Positions 35,301 through 44,527 of a DNA stretch of 64,000 nucleotides are shown here, piece by piece. The notes beneath the pieces are model-generated. The model did no database searches. It saw nothing but the letters and a program-made list of their open reading frames with translations, and was not told the origin of the DNA. Origin of the DNA: Membranipora membranacea (lineage: Eukaryota > Bryozoa > Gymnolaemata > Cheilostomatida > Membraniporidae); assembly GCA_914767715.1 (NCBI GenBank), contig OU612068.1:1-64000 (forward strand). Reading direction: 5' to 3'. How positions within the stretch are numbered: the first letter of the stretch is position 1; each line of letters opens with the position of its first letter. The position numbers and the translations under genes were made by a program.

Positions 35301-36578
35301 TCTCAAATAAATTCCCATCAATACGCTACCGCACCATGAAGTTTAGCGGTGTTTAGGGCCGAGACTGCTTTATACGACATCTTATTCTCACCCTAGACAA
35401 TATACTTTTTTAACTTTTACCACAGAGACCTGATTTTCTATGTTGTTGGCTTTAACAGTGCCAGTGTTAACACTGAATTTCACGGCTATTTTGTCAGTGA
35501 CTGAAATTAATCTATCCATCCATATATTAAACTTTTTCTTTTGATGTTTTATCAGTACACTCTGATGCTCTCATGCAAAGAATAAATCTCAGTCTTATGG
35601 ACACAAATTGTTTACCGAACCCTTTACCTACAAGTTCTAAATGATGCAAAAGCTGATGGTTTTCAAGATAAACTGATTCTTACGCTGTGACAGACACAGG
35701 GTCAACACATTGCTACTTTCGGGGCAAACCTGGAAGACAATTAAAGATAATAAACAGAACTCACTTTTTCACATCATTCTTCCTCTGTTTCTTGGAAGTA
35801 TCCATTCCTGTCTAAGTTTTAGTTCTGTTAGGAGTTCTAACAGCAGGGATATCTATCAGCTGATTCAGTATCAGTATATATTCTTGTTGTACTTTATCCT
35901 TGATGAGAGAGTGTGTATATATCTGACAATCAAATCTAATTCACTACTAGCTCTGATCAAATCAAAGTCAGACATTCTATATTTGCGAATTACATGATGA
36001 TTGTTTGGCAGCGCACTAATTACAACTACTAAAAATGAGCTCACCTATTTCAGTATAAATCAAATTGTTTTAGGTATTTAATCAGAACAATCAAAACATT
36101 CCAGTAATAGTATTGTAGATTTTGAGAGTTGCTTACCCATCATTATTTCAGTTTTATTCACTGAAACAATCCATCTAAAAAAGCTTCATCACTGAGCATT
36201 AATAGACAAGTTTGAAGGTCATTTTTTCTTAAGACAAATTTCATAACTTTTTTTTTAAGTTTGAAGTTTGTTTATTGCCTTATTTCTTGTATCTACCTGT
36301 AATAGGCTAATAGTATTGAAAGTATGGCGCATAGATCCAACATCTATTTTTTTTGTTTTTTTTAAATTTTTATGGTTTTTTGTTTTGGTTTCTTTGCACA
36401 TCAGGGAGAACATCTTCGGATGATGGTTGTTGCAATTAAAATGTATATATATATATATATATTTAGATTAAACAAAATAAATAAAACAAAAGAAAAGGAT
36501 AGTCTGAGTTTCATTATTGGAAAATCGCATATAGAATTCAAAATCAATATGGTTTCATGCGTAACTAGGAAAAATAAA
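35301..36578. other. Non-coding, possible further LINE remnant
   Basis: 35,520-35,700 may continue the LINE fragment, but only weakly. The rest is AT-rich with an (AT)n run at 36,440-36,464. No gene recognised. Confidence 0.4.
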
Positions 36579-36925
36579 TTTTTGGTACAAAAAAGATTTT
36601 TTTCTGCCCTGATAACACCTCCCTTGTCTTGGCAATCAGTCCCAAGACAAGACAAATAATCCTAGGTCAACTGAATAAAAAGTTGCCCTCCCTCAACCAA
36701 CTAAGAACAACTTATTGGTAAGGAAAACTTAGAACTACTGTTCTCAGCCATTGATAGGCTTTCTTAGAACTACTGTTCTCAGCCAATGATAGGCTTCTTA
36801 GATCTACTGTTCTCAGCCAATGATAGGCTTTCTTAGAGCTGCTGTTCACAGCTACTCACATATTCTTTCTTTCAATCTACATCCGGTCACCACGCCGGTC
36901 TTGAAAGAAAACAAGTCTTTCAATT
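36579..36925 (+). repeat. A1 terminal repeat
   Basis: Matches A2 over about 346 bp. It starts TTTTTGGTACAAAAAAGATT and holds about four imperfect ~32 bp subrepeats (CTTAGAACTACTGTTCTCAG.. GATAGGCTT) at 36,726-36,860. It ends immediately before the ATG of the first ORF, so it probably contains the promoter. Confidence 0.9.
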
Positions 36926-37946
36926 ATGCTTCGTAATGTAGAAGTAAAAGCAGTATTAATCATGAGCTTCCAACCACGTGCCTTGCAAGATTATAACCTG
37001 AAAGCAAAATCTTTAAACGAGTTGTTATTTAATAATTTCCCTGACTCCCGATTCAAGGAATCTGGAATTCTTTTTTGGTTTTGGGACCGTCGCATACCTA
37101 AGGCATTGTGCGATGGTACCCACATGTATCCTGTTGGTTACAGGAGATCAGCCAACTACCTGGCTTCAGCAATTCATTTTGTTAAACGTGAAATGAATAA
37201 ATAAAGGCAATAGGATAATCATCAACCAATAATTCATATTGTAGAGGAAAAGGAAATCTACGACTCCTGTAGAAGTATCCTCTGGATCTAGCTCAGACTC
37301 GGATGTACCTCTAGCCGCAGTAAAAGGCGTTAGAGGATTCGGCTGCATCCCTCCTGTTCCAAAAACAGGTCATGTAACAGATAAAACAAAAAAGGCCATC
37401 CGGAGAGGTGAGGTTGTAAACCTGGCCTTGTTAAAGCCAAAGGCATTAAAAGATAAACAATCAAAAAAATTCAAGTTCAACCTGGAGTCAGGTGGCTTCG
37501 AGGAGGAAGAAGAATCGGCAGATCTTTCTTTTTACTCATGGATTGAATGTTTCTTAATATATATGTCCATTAGAGCCGAATACTTCCCTGCAGAGATACA
37601 GGGCCTGATCAGACATATGCAAAATGTACAAATGCTGAATAGAACGGGTCGGGATGCCGTTGAATATGACGTGCAATTCCGCACGGCAAAGCACCAGCAT
37701 GACACTATTCAGTGGGGAGAGTACCTCCCAGAATTGGTAGACTGCCTACCAGAGCTTAAAAGCAAGGTTAAAGCCAAACCGAAAACACCACACTCGCAAT
37801 CATCATCTTCATTTAATGGTAAATGGAATGCTGTTTGTAACCAGTGTAACACATTTGGGTGTAACAGAACAAATTGTCGTTATAAGCACGAGTGTAGACA
37901 GTGTAGGGGTAGTCATTCTGTAAAAGATTGTAAATCACACAAATAG
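36926..37946 (+). CDS. gag: Gag-like protein of the Ngaro/PAT-like element (two frames)
   Basis: The first frame, 36,926-37,204 (92 aa), starts at the ATG next to A1. The second frame is open from 37,242 to 37,946. It has a Ser/Asp-rich lead, a basic patch, an acidic stretch (EEEEES), a helical middle, and a C-terminal Cys/His cluster (CNQC..CNRTNCRYKHECRQC..HSVKDC) that should bind nucleic acid. The pieces are in different phases with a 37 bp gap ending in an acceptor-like ATTGTAG, so either a small intron or a frameshift joins them. Gag of this class is poorly conserved. The assignment rests on position and the zinc cluster. Confidence 0.65.
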
Positions 37947-37999
37947 ATGAAATGTTGTTACCATGCTGATTAACGAAATGTTGAAGAATTTCTTTTCTT

Positions 38000-39625
38000 G
38001 TGTTTTCCCTTCCAGAAATAAAAGACTATGATGTCTCAACTCCTGTCAATGTAAAAAAATTACTGGGGATGATCGAGGCCTTTCCAGACTTGGAGTACAT
38101 CGCCAATGGTTTCAGAAATGGGTTCAAACTTGGCCTTTGCCACAGTCCTCAAGTAGTGGCATCAGTTAAAGGAAAAAGCAGGAACCAAGTACATCTCATG
38201 AAAAAACTTCACGCCGAAGTAGACTTTGGCCGCATCATTGGGCCTTTTGAAAAACCTCCCATCCAGGACATGATGATTTCCCCAATCTATGTCATTCCAA
38301 AAGCTAACTCTGAAAAATAGCGCATGATATTTGATCTATCAGCTCCACACGGAACATCAGTAAATGATAATATTCCCACGCATAACCGTGAGGTAAAATA
38401 TTGTAACATAAGAGATGTAGTAACACATGTTTTATCACTCAACGAACCAGACCAGGCCTATTTTGCCAAACTTGATATATCGGATGCATATCGAATGGTT
38501 CCCATCACAAAATCAGAATGGCAGTTCTTAGGTATTAAGGTAGATGGCCAATACTACATTGATACTAGATTACCTATGGGGGCAGGGAGCAGCTGCAAGA
38601 TTTTCCAAAGGATAAGTTATATGCTCCGATGGCTCTTCATCACTATACAAAATCACGAATGTCGCATTTTTAACTATCTAGATGATTTTCTCATTGTTGC
38701 CTCTGGGGCGGATGCTTGTAATGATGTGCTCCATAGAATCTTAGGGGTGTGCAGGGATGTAGAGGTACCTGTTTCTGCTCACAAAACAGAAGAAGCTACA
38801 AGAACAATTGTCTTTCTAGGGATAGGGATAGATTCTGCACAGGGGAGTCTATTTATTCCGCAAGCCAAGGTAGCAGATGCCCTAAATCACATCAATGCAT
38901 TTCTATCTAAACATCGCCAGCGAGTAAAATATTGGCAAAGACTACTAGGTAAACTTTGCCATCTTTCCCAGATTGTAGTAGCAGGCCGTGCATACCTCAG
39001 TAGTGTGTATGGCAGTCTAAAGGGTATCATGTCATCTGATCAAAATCACATGCGGCATATATCTTGTGAGACCAGATCTGATTTGGTTGTATGGAGAGAT
39101 TTTCTGTTTTATTTAGCACCCGGTAAACAGTTCCAATATCTTGTGGCAGGGGCTGTAGACTTCACTCTGGTCACTGATGCTTCAGGATCAATAGGATATG
39201 GAGGTTTTTGGGGAAACACCTGGTTCCATGGGATGTGGCCAGATGAACTTTGGACAAACTTAAACATCACAGTTCTAGAGCTGTTCCCCATATTTGTAGC
39301 AGTGCACATGTGGCAGAAAAAATTTGCAAATTCAGTGGTTGAGGTCAGGACAGATAATGGGGCCCTAGTCTCTATTCTAGAACATCTGTATTGTAAAGAT
39401 GCTGTTGTGAGAAAGCTACTACGCCCCTTGGCGCTCCTATGCATGCAACAAAATATTCTCCTAGTGCCCAGACATATCCCAGGATTAGAGAACATTGCTG
39501 CAGATTTGTTGTCCAGAAATAAAATCAGAGAATTTAAACTCCGTTTTCCCACCATGGCTGCCTGTCCAACTAGCTTACCGGTACACTTGTGTCCGAGTAG
39601 GGTAAAAGATAAATACTGGTCGTAA
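38000..39625 (+). CDS. pol: Reverse transcriptase/RNase H of the Ngaro/PAT-like element
   Basis: One frame of about 540 residues interrupted by a single in-frame TAG at 38,318-38,320, placed where related proteins usually have a W or similar before RMIFDLS. RT motifs in order: MIFDLSAPHG, FAKLDISDAYRMVPI (first catalytic Asp), LPMGAGSSCKIF, NYLDDFLIVAS (YLDD active site), then VFLGIGID. RNase H follows with TDASGSIGYGG, LELFP, RTDNGALV and a late ADLLSR. These enzymes copy the element RNA. The frame opens just after a pyrimidine-rich acceptor-like TTTTCCCTTCCAG, and a GTAAGG donor-like site overlaps the stop, hinting at splicing between ORFs. Confidence 0.9.
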
Positions 39626-39819
39626 GGTGACAAATAATAATATCTATTTTTCTTTTCTAATCATAAGTACAAAAGTGACCTTTGAGCCTCAGGACATGAA
39701 GCGCGGGGGTGAGAAGGTCAAAGCAAACACATGACATTAATCATTATTGTGCAATGTTTATTTTAGAAATATAAGTACGTACTCATACATAAAAGATTCC
39801 CTGCACTATTTATTTCAGG

Positions 39820-40669
39820 TCTGAGAGCTAAGGCGAGGTGCTTCTTAGACAAGTCTTTGTCCGAGGGCTCAAAGAAGTCTTACGATCGATTTTACAACCA
39901 ATACAAAATGTTCTGCTCTGAGCACAAGCTCAAAAAATTCTCTACTTCGTCAATGGAGTTGTGGGTCACAAACCTGGCACAAGAAGGAAAGAAACACAGT
40001 GCAATCCTGTCACATGTGTCAGCAGTAAAATTCTTTTGCGTAAAAAAGAACAGTGAGGTTACTTTTGCTACTCATAAACTAAAGTTAATATTGAGGGGTA
40101 TAAAAAACTCACAGGGTAGAACCCAAAAGAAAACACAGGCGATATCTCTTGACCAACTACACACTCTGATCACTAAGGCAGAGCAGGTCTTGGGAAGTAT
40201 AGATGGGAGGCGCTTTTCTGCCATGGTATCTTGTGCTTTTTATGGATTCTTACGCCCTAGCGAGTATTGTATATCTTCAGCAGGGCATCATATGTCTGTT
40301 GGTGATGTGTGTTTTAGCAAGGGTGCCATGGAAGTGCACATTAATTCTTTCAAGAATTCTGCAGAGTCTGCAAGCATTATGATTAAAGCAGTAGGGGGAA
40401 AGACATGCCCAGTTCGCCTCGTTAAGAAGTATTTAAAACACTTGAAACCCTCCAGAAGCAGCCCTTTGCTTGAAGTCATAACAGCAGAGTTCAGAAAAGA
40501 GTTCAGTGATGTCCTAGAGGATTCAAAAATAGAGGGTTGGGTCACTCCTCAGTCACTGAGACGAGGTGGCGCTACCTGGGCTAGCATTCAGGGCTGGTCT
40601 GACTCAAGAATAAGATCTTTTGGCAGGTGGTCATCCGATGCCTTCAAGAAATATATCTTGATAAACTAA
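39820..40669 (+). CDS. Tyrosine recombinase of the Ngaro/PAT-like element
   Basis: The called frame of 270 residues begins at 39,857 and stays open upstream to about 39,820, next to an acceptor-like TATTTATTTCAG. An N-terminal SAM-like DNA-binding domain is followed by the catalytic domain. The first Arg is in YGFLRPSEY and the second Arg in TPQSLRRGGATW. A Trp/Gly box reads FGRWSSDAF and the Tyr nucleophile is in KKYI at the C-terminus. The His normally found before the second Arg reads as Gln. Such recombinases insert circular cDNA in place of a DDE integrase. No frameshift; could be functional apart from the Gln. Confidence 0.88.
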
Positions 40670-40735
40670 GGTGCAGTTTTGGCGAAACAATTGTTCTGAG
40701 CTTGCTAGGTGTGCCTCGCTCAATACAATTGGTTT

Positions 40736-40912
40736 GGTGTTCATTTGTTCGTCAATTCTGCACCAGATTTAACAACATCTAATACTATGGCAAGTACCCT
40801 GTCTGCCAAACAACATTTACAGTGGCGTTGATCGTCACTTTCGGTTACAAATGCGTGAAGCGCACCATATTTTTTTCCCCTGTAATATGTTACATTATAA
40901 GAAAGAAAAAAT
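40736..40912 (+). repeat. B1 repeat
   Basis: 177 bp starting GGTGTTCATTTGTTCGTCAA, repeated almost exactly as B2. It follows the recombinase stop by 66 bp and abuts A2. Confidence 0.9.
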
Positions 40913-41263
40913 AAAGTTTTTGGTACAAAAAAGATTTTTTTCTGCCCTGATAACACCTCCCTTGTCTTGGCAATCAGTCCCAAGACAAGACAAATAATCC
41001 TAGGTCAACTGAATAAAAAGTTGCCCTCCCTCAACCAACTAAGGACAACTTATTGGTAAGGAAAACTTAGAACTACTGTTCTCAGCCAATGATAGGCTTT
41101 CTTAGAACTACTGTTCTCAGCCAATGATAGGCTTCTTAGAACTACTGTTCTCAGCCAATGATAGGCTTTCTTAGAACTGCTGTTCACAGCTACTCACATA
41201 TTCTTTCTTTCAATCTACATCCGGTCACCACGCCGGTCTTGAAAGAAAACAAGTCTGTCAATT
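40913..41263 (+). repeat. A2 repeat
   Basis: Direct copy of A1, including the four ~32 bp subrepeats; followed by 67 bp of unique sequence before B2. Confidence 0.9.
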
Positions 41264-41330
41264 TCCCTCCCACCTCCCTATCACTAACTTATGTCGTCCA
41301 TTGTGGAAATGCTAACAATTTCCTGGTGAT

Positions 41331-41506
41331 GGTGTTCATTTGTTCGTCAATTCTGCACCAGATTTAACAACATCTAATACTATGGCAAGTACCCTGTCTG
41401 CCAAACAACATTTACAGTGGCGTTGATCGTCACTTTCGGTTACAAATGAGTGAAGCGCACCATATTTTTTCCCCTATAATATGTTACATTATAAGAAAGA
41501 AAAAAT
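41331..41506 (+). repeat. B2 repeat
   Basis: Direct copy of B1, closing the element at ..TAAGAAAGAAAAAAT. Confidence 0.9.
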
Positions 41507-41807
41507 GTAAAAATACAAAATATGGTTGTCATATTATCAAACATGCAGTCTAATGTTGATAAAAAATTGTTGATGATAAGTTTAATTTCATCTAATAGGA
41601 GAATTATTGCAAGTTGACCACAATGGAGAACGGTTTCAGCGGAAAAATGTTAGTATTTTAAGTAAAATAACAGTGTTTAATGATGAAATTGATACTGTTA
41701 ACAGTCCATCCTGCTGCATATTTCGGCCGTTGTGTCTTTCAAAGAAAAGCAAGAAATGAGAAAATACTTTATATGAAGGTCTAAGATTTCACCAAGGCCA
41801 CTTCTGC

Positions 41808-43368
41808 TCACATAGGTAATATTCTTAAGTATTGGAAGAATGGCATATATCCACATACTCCGCCAAAACCAGACACTGGTGTAGATTGTCCCAAAACAGC
41901 ATCATATGAAGAGAGGACTGGGCTGGATATGGCCCTGCCATCCCAACTCCAGCTGGCACTGCCTGGTCTCAGTCCAATCCATAGATCCATCTTCCAGCCT
42001 AGTGATAGGAAATATTTTTCTTCACTTACTACTTGTAGCAATTACAATATAAGTTGTAATTTAACATGATATTTAGAGTCCTCAGAAATCAGATGAGTAA
42101 CAAATGTCATCGTCAACTTTGCTATGTTGAGTTTTGTAAGATTAAAGTTAAAATATGCATCGCTTCTGTCTAAATGTGAGACAATACTACTTGTGACAAA
42201 CTGTCTGTATTTCGCCTGCTGATTGATTCACCAGCTTTCTTTAGTAACTACTGATAATCACTGAATAGAATGAGAATGTGGATGTTGGAAACTAATTTCA
42301 CCAACACCTTTGGAAGTCTATGTGATTGTTTCTGGTTGGACAATATAGAAATTCAGACAATCTCCTATCTCCACAACCACCAGAATCAAAGAGTTCAAGT
42401 TACCTTACATGTCTAGCTGCAACAGCTCCTCACACTTGACAATATTTACATTTACGATCGCCATTCTAACGCAAAGAGCTGTGCAACTTTATTTATCACC
42501 ATTGGATCCCAAATTCTTTGGAAAAAATAACAGTGGTTACTATAGGTTTATTTGGGTTCTGTTGGATTCAGTTAAACCATTCAACTTCTTCTATTGTAGG
42601 AAAAACAGCAATTCTCAGTCCTTGGCGGTAACATTGGCGTTAAGCTTCGACCCAAGTGACATTTTCAAGGAACAGCCATACACAGGTCTTACTGTAGATG
42701 TTGGTCACACTTTGATATTCTACAATTTCAGCACATTCAAGGTCTGAGTGCAAAGCTAGTTAAGGTTACAGCATCACAGTATGAACAAGGTTATGTATCT
42801 AAAATATGGGACTGTGAGCCGACCGGGTAAGATTTGAGTATTGAAGCTTGTCAATTAGGAACATCTCGCCTTCTCCACAATGTTCTCCATAATGTGCAAG
42901 GTTTTGTAAAGTATTACCAAATCAAATTGACCTTTTAGCATTTAACCTTTTTTGTAAAAATCTGCATGTGACTCAAAAGTTCAAAGACAATATTTCTCAA
43001 GGGCTAGAGCTAGGGCAATTTGTTGCGTAATTATATCTTGGTTTCGTTTCAATGAATCCAGGTGGATTGAGCTAACATCACGATTATTTCATTTAAAGTA
43101 CTATCTTGAGGAAGAAATCCATCCTATATCATTAAAATCATGGTCACACAGTAGCCTGGGCAGGCTGTCGTGTCGGGGTGGGTGGACAGCCTGGTTGAAT
43201 CCATTTGGTAAGAGAGGACAACTCATGAATTGCAATAGTTGTGAATTCGGAATAAAATACCTTTGTTCAGCCGTGCGATAGTGCCGGTTATGTCGGTATC
43301 AATCCGAGTTTTAGTTTTATCAATCTCATTCCCCACTTGTTTAAACCTCTCCTTATTATATAGAGACA
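41808..43368 (-). pseudogene. Decayed second C-type-lectin-like gene
   Basis: Three exons on the minus strand resemble the gene at 22.2-28.6 kb. A stalk exon lies at 43,368-43,261 (36 codons, heptad-like, phase 1 at both ends). The CTLD first half starts at 42,719 (SKTCVW, WVEA, CYRQGLRIAVFPTIEEVEWF) with an in-frame TAA in the middle and a TGA at the end. The CTLD second half starts at 41,998 (LWIGLRPGSASWSWDG, GGVCGY) and ends prematurely, with the final Tyr-x-Cys lost. Acceptors keep phase 1. Stops and lost cysteines make it a pseudogene. Its close relation to the intact gene (shared PTIEEV-WF) suggests tandem duplication, with LINEs and the Ngaro-like element inserted between. Confidence 0.75.
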
Positions 43369-43369
43369 C

Positions 43370-44240
43370 TTTGGACAAAAAATAAAAGAAATAGACTAAT
43401 ATTCCTGATGATCATCCAGTTTATAGCATAATATGAGTCAATAATTCCCTATGAATTAATACCGTACATCAGCACGTAATTGTTAACGTTCTTAGGCGAG
43501 AAAGTAGTGGTAGTTCTGTGTTAATTTAGCTCAACCAAGCTTACAGTACTGTTACTGTGTCATCAAGCCTTAATCAAGTCAATTAAATTGGATCTATCAT
43601 TTAAAGGTCTTCAGGAGGATCAATTTTTGTATATTTTATGGATCGGTTCAGGTTTAGAGCTACAAGTTCCCATTAGTCCCTCAGCTCGATTATCAAAACA
43701 TTTAATTTTTCCTGAAGGAACTATTAGCCATCAGTAGTATGTCTCGTGGGGGATCTGGCTCAGGTTTTCCGCCCAGGGTATTTGGGGGGTGAGAGGGGGT
43801 GAGAGTTGTGCTCCCTTGACTCCAGAATTGGGGAAGAATTGGAAGACTAAAAATCCTACATTTTTTGGACTCGAAGAAAGAAAATCTGGTGTGGTTTATT
43901 AGGTTTTTCTTTAAGTATTGATAAGATTGGTCTGGGCTTAAATGATTAGTATTATAAATAAAACACAAGTTTTTTAGTATAATAAATAAGAAGTAGGGAA
44001 AAGGCAAGCATGAACCGCACCACCTGGTCCGGCCACATTTTGCGTGAAAACACAGCCCCTGATCCTCGATATACCCGATCAGTTTTGTTTGTTTGTGCTG
44101 AACATTTATAACACTAGGGTCTTTTTTAAGTATTGATACTTAAAAAGTTTGGCGTTAATAAATGGATTGGTCTAGACTTTAAGTATTAGTATAATAAATG
44201 GAAGCACAAACAAACAAACTGATGCCAAGGCCGGTATACC
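43370..44240. other. Left flank or left end region of the Polinton
   Basis: No sizeable gene. It holds two imperfect direct copies of a TTTTTAAGTATTGATA..GATTGGTCT..TTAGTATAATAAA cassette (about 43,900-43,990 and 44,125-44,200). It also holds an inverted repeat (CAGTTTTGTTTGTTTGTGCT near 44,080 against AGCACAAACAAACAAACTG near 44,203). The 43,936-43,990 part is nearly identical to the sequence just upstream of the capsid gene. A long terminal inverted repeat matching the right end was looked for and not seen. Confidence 0.5.
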
Positions 44241-44241
44241 C

Positions 44242-44385
44242 ATGAAACTCACGAGCACTATGCGCTTGCGCAGCCCTGTGGAAGATGTAAGAAACCTGTT
44301 TGGTGATGGAGGTGTGAGGTGGAAGAGAGAGCAGGTAAGGAGGTTGGGGTTTAAGAATTCTAGCCGTATGAAAAAGAGGAGCTAG
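44242..44385 (+). CDS. Small basic ORF of the Polinton (47 aa)
   Basis: An ATG-started frame, rich in Arg and Lys (RLRSPVEDV, REQVRRLGF). It overlaps by four bases a 15-codon frame that starts at 44,198 directly behind an AGTATAATAAATG motif. The two might be one small gene broken by a frameshift. No family recognised. Confidence 0.35.
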   Translation: MKLTSTMRLRSPVEDVRNLFGDGGVRWKREQVRRLGFKNSSRMKKRS

Positions 44386-44527
44386 AAAACATAATCAGTA
44401 GCAATACCACCACCTACCACAATAAGAGATTTGAGAGTGCATGAGCTTAAAGCGCTCGCCATAGCTATAGGGGGATTAATTACAACCCAAGGATTAGAAA
44501 GGATGCCCTGTTGGTGTTGCTAAGGGA

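Larger units (their letters stand above)
36579..41506 (+). mobile_element. Ngaro/PAT-like tyrosine-recombinase retrotransposon with split direct repeats
   Basis: Structure A1 (36,579-36,925), ORFs, B1 (40,736-40,912), A2 (40,913-41,263), B2 (41,331-41,506). A1/A2 and B1/B2 are near-identical direct copies, and B1 joins A2 directly. This is the split-direct-repeat layout known for Ngaro and PAT elements of the DIRS order, and it fits the Gag, RT/RNase H and tyrosine recombinase order inside. Only few disabling changes and closely matching repeats suggest a rather recent insertion. No target duplication is seen, as usual for recombinase-mediated insertion. Confidence 0.88.

Noticed and set aside
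43702-44007. Minus-strand 101-residue frame beside the Polinton
   Set aside because: Part of it repeats in the reverse frame before the capsid gene because of the shared promoter cassette; it is a shadow of that DNA repeat.
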